From: Verrucomicrobiaceae bacterium
GTDB taxonomy: Bacteria; Verrucomicrobiota; Verrucomicrobiia; Verrucomicrobiales; Verrucomicrobiaceae
Direction of reading: 5' to 3'
Length of the DNA stretch: 64,000 nt
Assembly: GCA_019694165.1 (NCBI GenBank)
Contig: JAIBCL010000003.1
Location: forward strand, 310,001 to 374,000
Made by a program: the position numbers and the translations under genes. This document shows positions 16,618 through 26,673 of the stretch, piece after piece (position 1 is the first letter of the stretch; each line of letters starts with the position of its first letter). The notes under the pieces were generated by a model that did no database searches, was not told where the DNA came from, and was given only the letters and a program-made list of their open reading frames with translations.

Positions 16618-17544
16618 CTACGGTTGAAGGCGGACGAAGATCGCGGCGTGGTCGCTGGACCAGCGGTGGATCTTTTGCGCCTCGAGCACGCGCCAGTCTT
16701 TGCCGGCCCAGATGTGATCCAGGCTCAGCACCGGCAGGCGCCAGAACCATGTCTCTCGAAAGCCGCGGCCGGCGGTCTCGAATGCGTCCTGCAATCGTGC
16801 GCGGCGATAGGGCTCGAACCAGACGGACTCCGCGGGCGTGTTGAAGTCGCCCATGACGATGCACCGCGCGTCGCCTCCGGCATATGAGAGGGCTTCGTTC
16901 AGCGAACGATGACGCGGCAGCAGTGGGTCTGCCCAGACATCGACGAGGACGAGGCGCACCAAACCCTGGGGCGCGCTGACGTCGAAGAAGGCAAATGCGC
17001 CGGTATCATCGAGCCGCCCGCGTCCGCGCATCCTCACGGGCCAACGCGAGAGAAGGATGAGTCCACGAGGCATCAAGTGACAAGTGTATCCGGGCAGCGC
17101 CTGCTCGTAGGCAGCGCCCTCCTGCATGAATTCCCTTCCCGGCTCGCCGCAGCCCGCCACATCGGGCTGCAGTCTTTTGACCAGATCGATGAGATCAGCG
17201 CTTGGGCCGGCAGGCCGGCCCATGTTCCAGTAGAGCGCACGGAACTCGTGCGAGCCGGCGGCAGCGGGCGGCGGCTGGTGCGCGCACCAGGAACGCGAGA
17301 TCCAACCGGCGGTGATGCCCGCGGCCAGCACCAGCGCTGCGCGCCGCCAGCGTCTCCACGCCGCGAGGAGCAGCGAGAGGCCGGCGAGCACGGGCAGCGG
17401 CAGCGCATAGAAAACCGTGGCGACGTAATCGACACGGTCGCGAATCGTCAGATGGAGGAGCAGTCCGCCGCCGAGGATGAGCCAGCCGGCGAGCCTGATC
17501 CGCGCCAGCACCCGCGACAGGGCGGGAGATCGGGACGTCATCAT
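16618..17544 (-). CDS. membrane-anchored endonuclease/exonuclease/phosphatase-family protein
   Basis: 308 residues from ATG 17544; a GTG at 17557-17559 overlapping the stop of the upstream gene would add five residues. Two to three hydrophobic N-terminal helices (AGWLILGGGLLLHLTI, VATVFYALPLPVLAGLSLLL, AALVLAAGITAGWI) precede the EEP domain, whose motifs are YWNMG, GDFNTP, LSLDHIW and the terminal WSSDHAAIF. The family includes nucleases and phosphodiesterases acting on nucleic acids or phospholipids; the outside-facing domain suggests an extracytoplasmic substrate. Probably co-transcribed with the gene at 17556-18485. Confidence 0.78.
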   Translation of the reverse strand: MMTSRSPALSRVLARIRLAGWLILGGGLLLHLTIRDRVDYVATVFYALPLPVLAGLSLLLAAWRRWRRAALVLAAGITAGWISRSWCAHQPPPAAAGSHEFRALYWNMGRPAGPSADLIDLVKRLQPDVAGCGEPGREFMQEGAAYEQALPGYTCHLMPRGLILLSRWPVRMRGRGRLDDTGAFAFFDVSAPQGLVRLVLVDVWADPLLPRHRSLNEALSYAGGDARCIVMGDFNTPAESVWFEPYRRARLQDAFETAGRGFRETWFWRLPVLSLDHIWAGKDWRVLEAQKIHRWSSDHAAIFVRLQP

Positions 17545-17555
17545 GACGGACCGGC

Positions 17556-18485
17556 TCACCCCACCGGCTTGAGCACGACTTTCTGAACGTCAAGCACGGC
17601 GGACTTGGTCTTGTTCTCGGGCGCCACGGTGAGGCGCTGCCGACCCGTGCCTTTGATCTCGATCTCGCCGATCTCAGCGTCGCTCCACCTTTGGAATCCG
17701 CCGGTGTCTTTGACGGTGAATTTCAGCGACTGTCCGCCGTGCTTCACGGCCACGGTGCTGCCTTCGTTTCCGCCGCCGCAACCGTGGGAGACGATGACCT
17801 TGAACCGGCCGGGCTTCGCCACATCGAACTCCCACTCGGCGAAATCCCTCGGGTCCGTCCAGTAGCCGAGGCAGTTTTTCTCCGGCTTCGGCTCGTAGCG
17901 CATGTTCTCGGACCAGGTGGTGGCGTCCTTCGCCAGCAGCGTGACCGTGCCGTCGTCACCCTGGGTGACCTCGTCGCCCTCGAACGTGGGCACGAACTCC
18001 AGGCGGTGGATGGTGAAGCCTGATCCCGCGCCGGTGGCCGGCGTGTAAAGAGAGAAAGTGTGCTCGCCAGGCTTCTCGATGAAGATTTCGCCAAAGTAGG
18101 CGCGCTTCTGCTGCGGGGCCGCGGTAAGCATGGCCTTCACGCGCTGCTCGCCGAACTTGATCTGCGCGCCTAGCGTCTGGTGATTCATCGTGTAGGTCAG
18201 CCGCACTTGGTAGTGGCCCCAGCGTTTTGCGGTCATCTTCCAGTCAAACTGCTCCCAGTGGCTCTGACCTGAATAGACATGATCCTTCGGCCCGAAGGCG
18301 ATGATGCCGCGCGTGGGCTCGTCCTTGCGCTCGACCGGCTCGTCGCTGCCGAAGCCGCCAACGTCCACCGGAGCGCTGGACGCGGCGCCGCCGGGCTTCG
18401 CGGCCTCTGCGGCGGAGGCTGGGATCAAGGGCGCGCAGACGGCGCACGCGGCCGCGAGGGAAAGTTGCAGTGAAAGGACGTTCAT
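17556..18485 (-). CDS. secreted protein with two galactose-binding-like beta-sandwich modules
   Basis: 309 residues from ATG 18485; signal peptide MNVLSLQLSLAAACAVCAPL then ASAAEA. Two similar all-beta halves follow. The second half (WTDPRDFAEWEFDVAKPG, VSHGCGGGNEGSTV, DTGGFQRWSDAEIG, ending VLDVQKVVLKP) matches the carbohydrate-binding-like domain that Planctomycete/Verrucomicrobial sulfatases carry at their C-terminus. No catalytic residues are recognisable, so a ligand-binding role in the envelope is inferred. Its stop overlaps the possible GTG start of the EEP gene. Divergent from the PQQ-like gene. Confidence 0.65.
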   Translation of the reverse strand: MNVLSLQLSLAAACAVCAPLIPASAAEAAKPGGAASSAPVDVGGFGSDEPVERKDEPTRGIIAFGPKDHVYSGQSHWEQFDWKMTAKRWGHYQVRLTYTMNHQTLGAQIKFGEQRVKAMLTAAPQQKRAYFGEIFIEKPGEHTFSLYTPATGAGSGFTIHRLEFVPTFEGDEVTQGDDGTVTLLAKDATTWSENMRYEPKPEKNCLGYWTDPRDFAEWEFDVAKPGRFKVIVSHGCGGGNEGSTVAVKHGGQSLKFTVKDTGGFQRWSDAEIGEIEIKGTGRQRLTVAPENKTKSAVLDVQKVVLKPVG

Positions 18486-18687
18486 GGGTGGATTCGAAAA
18501 CTGGAGGACAGGCGGCAATGATGACGGCTGGATGCGGGCGTGGCAACCAGTTTGGCCGGGGCCGGCGGCCTTCACGCGGTGCGCGCAACGCGTGCCGTGT
18601 GAGACGCGGCCCGCACCAAAACGCCGGTCGGCGGACTTTATTGGCACGGGCGAAAACCTTTTCCGGCACCGCCGGTTTCACACCGCC

Positions 18688-20061
18688 ATGAAACGCCTGG
18701 CCATTTCTCTCACCGTCGTCGTACTCACCGCCGTCGCCACCGCCCGCGAAAACTGGCCGCGCCTCCGTGGTGCGGAGGGCGACGGCATCGCCGCCAAAGA
18801 CGCCTCCGTGCCAGTCACATGGAGTGACACCCAGAATCTCGCGTGGAAGACCGAGATGCCCGGCCCCGGCTCGTCCAGTCCCATCGTGTGGGGGGAGAAA
18901 GTGTTTGTCACCTGCTGGTCAGGCTACGGCGATGCGGGTGGCGGCGGCGATATGAGCAAGCTGGTGCGCCATCTCACGTGCCTGAACCTTGCCGACGGAA
19001 AAATCATCTGGGACAAGACCGTGCCCGCCGCGCAGCCGGAGGATCCGTACCAAGGCATGCTCACCGAGCATGGCTACGCCAGCAACACGCCCGTCACCGA
19101 TGGCGAGCGCGTTTACGTTTTTTTCGGGAAGAGCGGCGCGCTGGCCTTCGACATGGACGGCGCGCAATTGTGGCAGACTGACCTCGGCAAGGGATCGTCC
19201 GGCAAGCGATGGGGATCGGCCGCCAGCCCCATCGTGCACAAGGACTTTGTCGTCGTCATCGCGGCCGACGAAAGCCGCGCCATCTACGCACTCGACAAGA
19301 AGTCCGGCAGCCAGATATGGAAGGCCGAGGCCGACTCGCTCGAATCATCTTATACCACGCCCGTGCTGGTGAATCGCGAAGGCGGCACGCAGGATCTCGT
19401 GTTCGGCGTGGCGCAGGAACTCTGGGGAATGAATCCCGACACGGGCAGGCTGCGCTGGTACGCCACCCACAATCTTCCGGGCAATGTCTCGCCCGGCGTG
19501 GTCGTCGGCGCGGATGCGCTCTTCGTCTTCGGCGGCTTTCCCGTGCAGGGATCGGCCGCCTTCAAGATCGGCGGCGGCAAGGGAGACGTGACCGCCGCGA
19601 ACAAGCTCTGGTCAAAGAACGACAGCTCCTACGTCCCCACGCCCATTCTGCACGAGGGCCGTCTGCACGTCATAAATGACGGCGGCTTTGCCATGTGCAT
19701 GGACGCAAAGACCGGCGAGTCGATCTATCGCGAACGCGTGATGGAAGGCGGCGATGCCGGAGGCGGCCCTGGAGGCCGAGGCCCGGGCGGACGTGGCCCA
19801 GGCGGTGGCGGCGGCTTTGGTGGCGGACGGCGCGGCGGCGGCAAGCCCTTTTACGCCTCCCCCGTTCTCGTCGGGGACAAGCTCTACTGCGTGTCCCGGA
19901 AGAACGGCACCTTCGTGCTCGAGGCCGGACCGCGGTACAAGAAGATCGGGGTCAATGTCTTCGCCTCCGACACCACGCAGTTCAACGCCACGCCAGCCGT
20001 CGTCGGCAAGCGCATGATCCTGCGCTCCGACAAGGCCGTGTACTGCGTGAGTGCCAAATAG
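18688..20061 (+). CDS. secreted PQQ-like (BamB-type) beta-propeller protein
   Basis: 457 residues, start ATG 18688, signal peptide MKRLAISLTVVVLTAVATA. Starts with NWPRLRGAEGDG, the standard opening of the PVC family of PQQ-binding-like repeat proteins, followed by tryptophan-docking repeats (LAWKTEMPG, KIIWDKTVP, QLWQTDLG, SQIWKAEA, AKTGESIYRERV). A Gly/Arg-rich loop (about residues 356-388) is inserted before the last blades. Likely periplasmic; catalytic function is not shown and most members are of unknown role. A paralogue is at 38932-40236. Confidence 0.85.
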   Translation: MKRLAISLTVVVLTAVATARENWPRLRGAEGDGIAAKDASVPVTWSDTQNLAWKTEMPGPGSSSPIVWGEKVFVTCWSGYGDAGGGGDMSKLVRHLTCLNLADGKIIWDKTVPAAQPEDPYQGMLTEHGYASNTPVTDGERVYVFFGKSGALAFDMDGAQLWQTDLGKGSSGKRWGSAASPIVHKDFVVVIAADESRAIYALDKKSGSQIWKAEADSLESSYTTPVLVNREGGTQDLVFGVAQELWGMNPDTGRLRWYATHNLPGNVSPGVVVGADALFVFGGFPVQGSAAFKIGGGKGDVTAANKLWSKNDSSYVPTPILHEGRLHVINDGGFAMCMDAKTGESIYRERVMEGGDAGGGPGGRGPGGRGPGGGGGFGGGRRGGGKPFYASPVLVGDKLYCVSRKNGTFVLEAGPRYKKIGVNVFASDTTQFNATPAVVGKRMILRSDKAVYCVSAK

Positions 20062-20162
20062 CGTTGCCCCGGGGAAATCAGGCGCGCCAGAGAAAGCGGC
20101 TGGACACGCGCGAGCGGCGTGGCTACTCGTCCGCCGCGCCGCGGACCACGGTGCTCACGCCC

Positions 20163-20870
20163 ATGAAATACCACATCGCCAGAAACGGACAGCAAGCCGG
20201 CACATTCAGCGAGGAAGAAGTGCGCGCGCGGCTGCAGCGGAACGAATTCTCTCCCGCCGATCTCTGCTGGACGGAGGGCATGGCCGACTGGCAGCAGCTC
20301 GGCCAGCGCTTTGAGCCGTCCGCGCTCGCAGCCGGGCAGCCTCTCAATCCGTATGCCCCGCCGCAGGCCGGCATCATTTCCAGCAGGCAGGCTGCCGGCG
20401 GGCTTGAGCTTGCGACTCCGGTTGACCGTCTCGTGGCAAGGATTTTGGACGGAGTGATCACCATCCCCTTTGCCGTTCCGTTGATGATCGGCGTCGGCAT
20501 GATGGCACCCAGATCGGACGACGCTCCGCTGAACCCCTCACCTCTCTCGCTCGCCTTGATTGGCGTGTCCAGCCTCCTGCTTGTAGGTCTGCTCGTTTAC
20601 AATCTGGTGCTTCTGGCAAAACGCGGCCAGACGCTCGGCAAAAAGTGGATGTCCGTCCGCATCGTCACACATCCCGACGGAGCAAACCCCGGCGGAGTGA
20701 AGACCATCTTGCTGCGCGGCTTCGTCAACGGCTTGATCGGCATGGTGCCGTTCCTGGGTTTCTTCTATTCGATCACGGACATCTGCTTCATCTTCCGCGA
20801 GGACCGCCGCTGCGTTCACGATCTCATCGCCGGCACCCAAGTGGTGAAAGGCCAGCCACCCGGCATGTAG
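20163..20870 (+). CDS. GYF-like/RDD-family membrane protein
   Basis: 235 residues from ATG 20163. Residues 1-50 form a GYF_2-type module (MKYHIARNGQQAGTFSEEEV ... ADLCWTEGMADWQQL), a peptide-binding fold; a Pro-rich linker leads to an RDD domain (residues about 85-230) with RILDGVITIPFAVPLMI, three to four membrane helices and the conserved KRGQTLGKKWMSVRIV and DRRCVHDLIAGTQVV. This fusion is common in Verrucomicrobia and Planctomycetes; function is unknown, transport or regulation of envelope proteins has been suggested for RDD proteins. Convergent with the small gene at 20939. Confidence 0.82.
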   Translation: MKYHIARNGQQAGTFSEEEVRARLQRNEFSPADLCWTEGMADWQQLGQRFEPSALAAGQPLNPYAPPQAGIISSRQAAGGLELATPVDRLVARILDGVITIPFAVPLMIGVGMMAPRSDDAPLNPSPLSLALIGVSSLLLVGLLVYNLVLLAKRGQTLGKKWMSVRIVTHPDGANPGGVKTILLRGFVNGLIGMVPFLGFFYSITDICFIFREDRRCVHDLIAGTQVVKGQPPGM

Positions 20871-20912
20871 GCGCTTGCAGGCTGGCCCGTGCCGGCTTGC
20901 GACATTCCCGCC

Positions 20913-20935
20913 CGGCTCCGCTTTCGCGGAAGCCG
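20913..20935. terminator. hairpin between convergent genes
   Basis: CGGCTCCGC-TTTC-GCGGAAGCCG forms a stem with one bulge between the RDD gene and the convergent gene at 20939. No T-run follows on either strand, so it is a weak candidate bidirectional terminator. Confidence 0.35.
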
Positions 20936-20938
20936 CCG

Positions 20939-21247
20939 TCAGACAGCGGCGATGTTTGCCTCATCGGCCGCCGAGTCCTCGATGAAGGCCAGCGCCTTCT
21001 CGTAACTGGCCTGCGCCATGAAATGCACCAGCTTTGCGGGCAAGGCGGCGCGGTGGCTGCGGAATTCATCGTCGAGCGCGGCAGATACCTCGCGCAGCAT
21101 GTCCAGATGGAGCGCCGGATCGCTGTCACGCAGCGCGTGATCCGCGATGATGCGCAATCGTTCACGCAGCAGATGCTGAAGGCGGCAGAGGTCCGGTTTC
21201 ATGCCCGCCAACAAACTCCGCCCTGCCCTCGGAAGCAACGGCGACAT
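20939..21247 (-). CDS. small helical protein of unknown function coupled to lpdA
   Basis: 102 residues from an ATG whose A overlaps the lpdA stop (TGATG at 21245-21249), which suggests translational coupling; a later start at 21202 (MKPDLCRLQHLLRERLRII) would give 87 residues. Predicted mostly helical, acidic, with no signal or membrane segment. No family recognised. Low-complexity checks look normal and codon usage resembles neighbours, so it is probably real. Confidence 0.55.
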   Translation of the reverse strand: MSPLLPRAGRSLLAGMKPDLCRLQHLLRERLRIIADHALRDSDPALHLDMLREVSAALDDEFRSHRAALPAKLVHFMAQASYEKALAFIEDSAADEANIAAV

Positions 21248-22623
21248 CACACATGAATCGGATGCCCCTTCGCAACCTCCGTCGCTTCCTTGACCATCTC
21301 TGACAGCGTCGGATGGGCGTGGATGGTGGCTTCGATCTCGTCCCAGGTGGCTTCGAGATTCATGGCGAGGCCGATCTCGGCGATCATCTCGGTGCTCTCG
21401 CTGCCGATCATGTGCGCGCCGATGATCTCACCGTGGGGCTCGCCGTAGAGAATCTTCACGAAGCCTTCCGGCTCGGCGGCGGCGAGAGCCTTGCCACTCG
21501 CCTGATACGGGAACTTCCCGACCTTGAACTTGAGGCCCTTCTCCTTCGCAGCGCGCTCGGTGAGGCCGATGCTGGCGACTTGCGGATGGCAGTAGGTGCA
21601 ACCGGGGAAGACGCCCACTTTCTTCGGCTTGTGCTTGGTAAAGAGACCTTCGACGCACTGCACGGCCTCGTAGCTGGCGACGTGCGCGAGCCAGGGCGGG
21701 CCAATGATGTCTCCCGCGCCATAGATGCCTTTGACGCTCGTTTGGTAGCAGTCATCGGTTTGCAGCCAGCCTTTCTCAGTGAGCTTCAAGTCGATCCCGC
21801 CAGGCAGCACGGGCGCGACACCGATGGCGACGAGGCAGACCTCGGCCTCCAGCGTTTCACTGGCCGCGCCCTCGACGGTGATTTTGACGCCTGTGCCGTC
21901 CTCGGCCGTGCCCGTGACCTTCGTGTTCGTGAGAATGCGGATGCCGGCCTTCGTCAGGCTCTTCTCCAGCAGCTTGCTCACCTCCGTGTCTTCGACGGGA
22001 AGGACGTCGGGCAGCATCTCCACAACCGTGACCTTGGTGCCGTAAGCATTGAAGAAATAGGCGAACTCGATGCCGATGGCACCCGCGCCGATGACGATCA
22101 TGCTCTTCGGCTGCGCAGCCAATGTCATCGCCTCCTTGCTGCCGATGACGGTCTTGCCATTGAAGGGGAAGGCGGGCATCGGCCGGCTCTTCGCACCGGT
22201 GGCGATGAGGATGTTCGCGGCGTCGTGCGTCTCCTTTTTGCCGTCGGCGGCGGTCACTTCGACCTTGCCTGCGGCGGGGATGCTGGCGGTGCCTTTGAGG
22301 TAATCGACCTTGTTCTTCTTGAAGAGGAACTCGATGCCCTTGTTGAGCCTGTCGCTCACGCCGCGGCTGCGGCCGATGACCTTGCTCCAGTCGTAGCTCA
22401 GGCCCTCGATCTTAAGCCCGAACTCCGCCGCGCGATGGGTCAGCGTGTGATACAGCTCCGCGTTCTTCAGCAAAGCCTTCGTCGGGATGCAGCCCCAGTT
22501 CAGGCAGGTGCCACCGGCCCGGTCGTTCTCCACGCAGGCCACCTTCTTGCCGAGCTGCGCCGCGCGGATGGCTCCGACGTAGCCCGCAGGCCCGCCGCCG
22601 ATGACGATCAAATCATAATTCAT
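21247..22623 (-). CDS. lpdA: dihydrolipoyl dehydrogenase (E3)
   Basis: 458 residues from ATG 22623. FAD/NAD flavoprotein that reoxidises lipoyl groups of 2-oxoacid dehydrogenase complexes. FAD-binding IVIGGGPAGYVGAIRAAQLG, redox-active disulfide Cys40-x4-Cys45 (GGTCLNWGCIPTK), NAD-binding IVIGAGAIGIEFAYFF, and the C-terminal base pair in HAHPTLSEMV are all intact. E1 and E2 genes are not adjacent; the only acyltransferase sequence in the window is a stub at 41944-42147. Confidence 0.94.
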   Translation of the reverse strand: MNYDLIVIGGGPAGYVGAIRAAQLGKKVACVENDRAGGTCLNWGCIPTKALLKNAELYHTLTHRAAEFGLKIEGLSYDWSKVIGRSRGVSDRLNKGIEFLFKKNKVDYLKGTASIPAAGKVEVTAADGKKETHDAANILIATGAKSRPMPAFPFNGKTVIGSKEAMTLAAQPKSMIVIGAGAIGIEFAYFFNAYGTKVTVVEMLPDVLPVEDTEVSKLLEKSLTKAGIRILTNTKVTGTAEDGTGVKITVEGAASETLEAEVCLVAIGVAPVLPGGIDLKLTEKGWLQTDDCYQTSVKGIYGAGDIIGPPWLAHVASYEAVQCVEGLFTKHKPKKVGVFPGCTYCHPQVASIGLTERAAKEKGLKFKVGKFPYQASGKALAAAEPEGFVKILYGEPHGEIIGAHMIGSESTEMIAEIGLAMNLEATWDEIEATIHAHPTLSEMVKEATEVAKGHPIHV

Positions 22624-22679
22624 GGGCCGGCCAGTTAGCGTAATCTCAAGGGGCGATCAAGATGGAGTTCGCCCACCGA

Positions 22680-22850
22680 GGACGGCCTCAGGGGTTACGC
22701 ATGAAATGCCTCTGTGAGTCTGGTGCTTCTGAGTTGTCCCACAAGATTCAGGATTCCACAGATGGATTCAGAAGAAGTCCAGTCCGTGGTCGTCCTGAAT
22801 CCGTGGGAATTCACTCTGAAGCAATTCATGCGTAAGCCCTGGGACGGCCT
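22680..22850. mobile_element. MITE copy 1 (element 22689-22841) with 9-bp target duplication
   Basis: The 153-bp element has terminal inverted repeats: left CAGGGGTTACGCATGAAATG, right end the complement of CAGGGCTTACGCATGAATTG (two mismatches in 20). It is flanked by a perfect 9-bp direct repeat, GGACGGCCT, at 22680-22688 and 22842-22850. No coding capacity. The CAGGG ends and duplication of 8-10 bp resemble ISAs1-type insertion sequences (from memory, not checked). It fills the 317-bp gap upstream of lpdA. Copy 2 is at 24865-25014. Confidence 0.88.
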
Positions 22851-22940
22851 GGCAGTTCTGACGCCATCTGATCGTGCATCAGCGCCGGGAATAATCCGGC
22901 GCCTTCAACCTTTGCTTCTGATCGATGCACCTCCATCCAT

Positions 22941-23250
22941 ATGGCGCTCATGAAACCGGTCATTCTGGTTCCCGTTTTCTTGTTCGCGCGCGCCCTTGCG
23001 GCGGACGGAGACGCAGGCGGCTCGCGGCAGTCTTTGAAGGCGGCTGTCGGCGACGTCTCCCAGTTGCCACCGATCGAGCGCGCCGCCTTTTCCGACGACG
23101 CCACGGCGTTCAAGCCCCTTGCGAAACCCGGCCCAAACGACTGGCTGGCGCATCACCGGGAGGAAGGCCAGACATTCGCCGAGTTCCAGGTGGACACCGG
23201 AATCCTAAGCCGCAACGATGCAGTCGGACGCATCCACGAAGGCAAGGTGC
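22941..23250 (+). pseudogene. N-terminal stub of an archaemetzincin-family zinc protease
   Basis: The frame from ATG 22941 has a signal peptide (MKPVILVPVFLFARALAADG) and then FKPLAKPGPNDWLAHHREEG-QTFAEF, the N-terminal signature of secreted bacterial archaemetzincins. Homology stops at about 23190 and the catalytic domain (HExxHxxGxxH plus CxxCxxxxC) is absent; shortly after, the hairpin array 23251-23412 begins and the frame becomes meaningless. I read it as a gene cut off by a repeat-associated rearrangement. Confidence 0.6.
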
Positions 23251-23412
23251 GAGCGCGCGGGTGTAGGCGCGCGCGGCAGAGCGCGTTGGGGACTCCGCCT
23301 CGTTCTGGCGAACGAGCCTGCGACCGCGCGTCGCCTTCGACTGCATCGTAACGGCCGAGAGTTCATCGACGTGCCGGGCACCGCACTTCGTTGTCTTCGA
23401 CAACGAAGTGAA
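23251..23412. repeat. multi-hairpin palindromic array
   Basis: Consecutive hairpins: GCGCGC-N8-GCGCGC (about 23254-23274), GGCAGAG...CTCCGCC (23275-23299), CTCGTTC-TGGC-GAACGAG (23299-23316) and a perfect 12-bp stem CACTTCGTTGTC-TTC-GACAACGAAGTG (23384-23410). No credible protein. The CTCGTTC/GAACGAG hairpin also occurs inside the element at 461-613. The rest of the gap to 23492 shows nothing recognisable. Confidence 0.7.
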
Positions 23413-23492
23413 CCGTGGAAGAAAGCGAGATTGACCTTGCCACCGCGACGGGATCGGAACTATGAATAGCCCGTCGTCAAATCCGGTCCCGC

Positions 23493-23858
23493 ATGAATCT
23501 CTCACCGACAATCTTCCGGGCATTTTGCCTCGCGGCCGCCGTCATGCCGCTGGCGTCGTGCCAGAAGAAGCAGGCACTGAAAGCCCAGGTGATCGAAGCA
23601 CGCGAAAAGCTGGAAGAATCCCGGAAAATGATGGCGGCGCTCGATGATCAGTTGCGCGTGGTGGAGAATTCCGCGCAAGCGCTGGAACGCAGTGCGAGCG
23701 GCGGGTTCCGCGAGAAACTTGAGGCGGCGGAAAAGCAGCTCAAGGAGGTCACGGCCGATTCCGCCGTCCTGAATTCAAGGATCAGGACCTTGGAGGAGAG
23801 GAACAAGTCCGTGACGGACGAGCTGAGGGAGTACGAGAACAAGTTCCAGCGAAAGTAA
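23493..23858 (+). CDS. coiled-coil lipoprotein
   Basis: 121 residues from ATG 23493. Lipoprotein signal MNLSPTIFRAFCLAAAVMPL followed by lipobox LASC, so the mature protein is expected to be membrane-anchored through Cys. The remainder (residues about 28-121) is one continuous heptad-rich coiled coil (ALKAQVIEAREKLEESRKMM ... ERNKSVTDELREYENKFQRK). No family recognised. It is 24 bp upstream of a second coiled-coil membrane protein, with which it probably forms an operon or complex. Confidence 0.7.
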   Translation: MNLSPTIFRAFCLAAAVMPLASCQKKQALKAQVIEAREKLEESRKMMAALDDQLRVVENSAQALERSASGGFREKLEAAEKQLKEVTADSAVLNSRIRTLEERNKSVTDELREYENKFQRK

Positions 23859-23882
23859 GAACCGCGAAACCGCCGCATCACG

Positions 23883-24842
23883 ATGTTTGAGGGAAAGGTC
23901 ATGGTCTGGGTGCTCGCGTTTGCGTTCGTTGTCGCTGCCGCGGGATTTGTCATCCACACGTCGGAAATCGACGAGCTTTCCCGCGAGATCAGGGAAGCTG
24001 AATTCGGGGTGCAGGAAGCCGGCCGGCTGATGGACATGAAGAAGCAGACGCTCGTGCGGCGCGAGGCGGATGTTGCGCTGGCGCGGCGTGAATTGGACAC
24101 GCTCGACGATCTCGACACGAAAATCGCGGCGGTTCTCGAAGATCGGGAAGCGGCGACGCGAAGGCTGGAGGAACTGGAGAACGCACCGGAGAAAATTCGC
24201 CAGCAGTTTGCCGATGCTGTCGCCGCCGTGCGGAAAACGGCTCTCGGCGAGAGCCTCGGCAGCGTCAAGCTTCCTTCGGGAGCCGTCTTGGAGAACACGA
24301 AGATCCAGAAGATCACGGATGCGGACATCACCCTCGCGCATGGCGGAGGGGTGACCAAGCTCCGGGCCAAGAACGCACCGCCAGAGCTGGCGGCCAGATT
24401 TCGCCTCAAGACCGAATCGGAACTGGAGGAGATGGTGAAGAAGGCTCCCGCGGCCGAAGGCGCACCTCCAGGCAATGCCAGCCCCGCTGGCAGCACCGGG
24501 ACGGCCGCGCCCGCAGGTCAGGCAAGTGACAACAGCCCCGCCGCCATTGCAGCTGCGGCAAAACGCGAAGCTCGCTTCCGGGAGATCGACAGTCGAATGG
24601 CCGAGCTGCAGGTGCAGACTGAGATCGCCGAACGCAGCAGGGACGAATGGAAAAAGCAGGCTGAAGACTACAAGAATCTGCACCGCCGGGCGCAGGCCCT
24701 CGGGCGCATCAGTTCCCATCTCATCAAGGCCAATGCCGCCACTGAACGCGCAAACCAGATTCAGACGCAGCTCGACAGCGCCAAACTGCTGATGGAAAAG
24801 CTGCGGCAGGAACGGGATGGCCTGGCCCCCAAGCCGAACTGA
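23883..24842 (+). CDS. membrane-anchored coiled-coil protein
   Basis: 319 residues from ATG 23883. One N-terminal membrane segment (VMVWVLAFAFVVAAAGFVI) is followed by a long coiled coil (about 28-115), a compact central part (LGSVKLPSGAVLENTKIQKI ... DITLAHGGGVTKLRAKNAPP) that looks like the small beta domain seen in many PVC secreted proteins whose hydrolysis or 'K-x-V-L-x-N' motif reads expression of a product, a Pro/Ala/Gly-rich linker, and a second coiled coil to the end. Role unknown; structural envelope function is an inference. With the lipoprotein it forms a cassette between the two MITEs. Confidence 0.68.
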   Translation: MFEGKVMVWVLAFAFVVAAAGFVIHTSEIDELSREIREAEFGVQEAGRLMDMKKQTLVRREADVALARRELDTLDDLDTKIAAVLEDREAATRRLEELENAPEKIRQQFADAVAAVRKTALGESLGSVKLPSGAVLENTKIQKITDADITLAHGGGVTKLRAKNAPPELAARFRLKTESELEEMVKKAPAAEGAPPGNASPAGSTGTAAPAGQASDNSPAAIAAAAKREARFREIDSRMAELQVQTEIAERSRDEWKKQAEDYKNLHRRAQALGRISSHLIKANAATERANQIQTQLDSAKLLMEKLRQERDGLAPKPN

Positions 24843-24864
24843 CCGGCTCCGGCACTGCGGTCCG

Positions 24865-25014
24865 CAGGGCTTGCGCATGAATCGAAAGCGAAAACCTCAA
24901 TTCCGTGATTTGCCCCGATTGAGGATTCCACAGATGGGTTCAGAGGACGTCCCATCCGTGGTCGTCCTGAATCTTGTGGGAATTCACTCAGAAGCAATTC
25001 ATGCGTAAGCCTTG
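24865..25014. mobile_element. MITE copy 2 with 8-9 bp target duplication
   Basis: 150-bp element with ends CAGGGCTTGCGCATGAAT and the complement of CAAGGCTTACGCATGAAT. Direct repeats GCGGTCCG at 24857-24864 and 25016-25023 flank it (the ninth base differs, T against A). Its right-hand 95 bp (from AGGATTCCACAGATGG on) are about 85 % identical to copy 1, while the left 45 bp differ. The right end lies 82 bp upstream of tgt. Confidence 0.85.
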
Positions 25015-25015
25015 A

Positions 25016-26610
<1,595 letters not shown>

Positions 26611-26673
26611 CTGCCGCGCCACCGCCGTCTGCCCGTCCCGCATCCAGCCCCCCGCATCTCTTTCCCTTCAATC

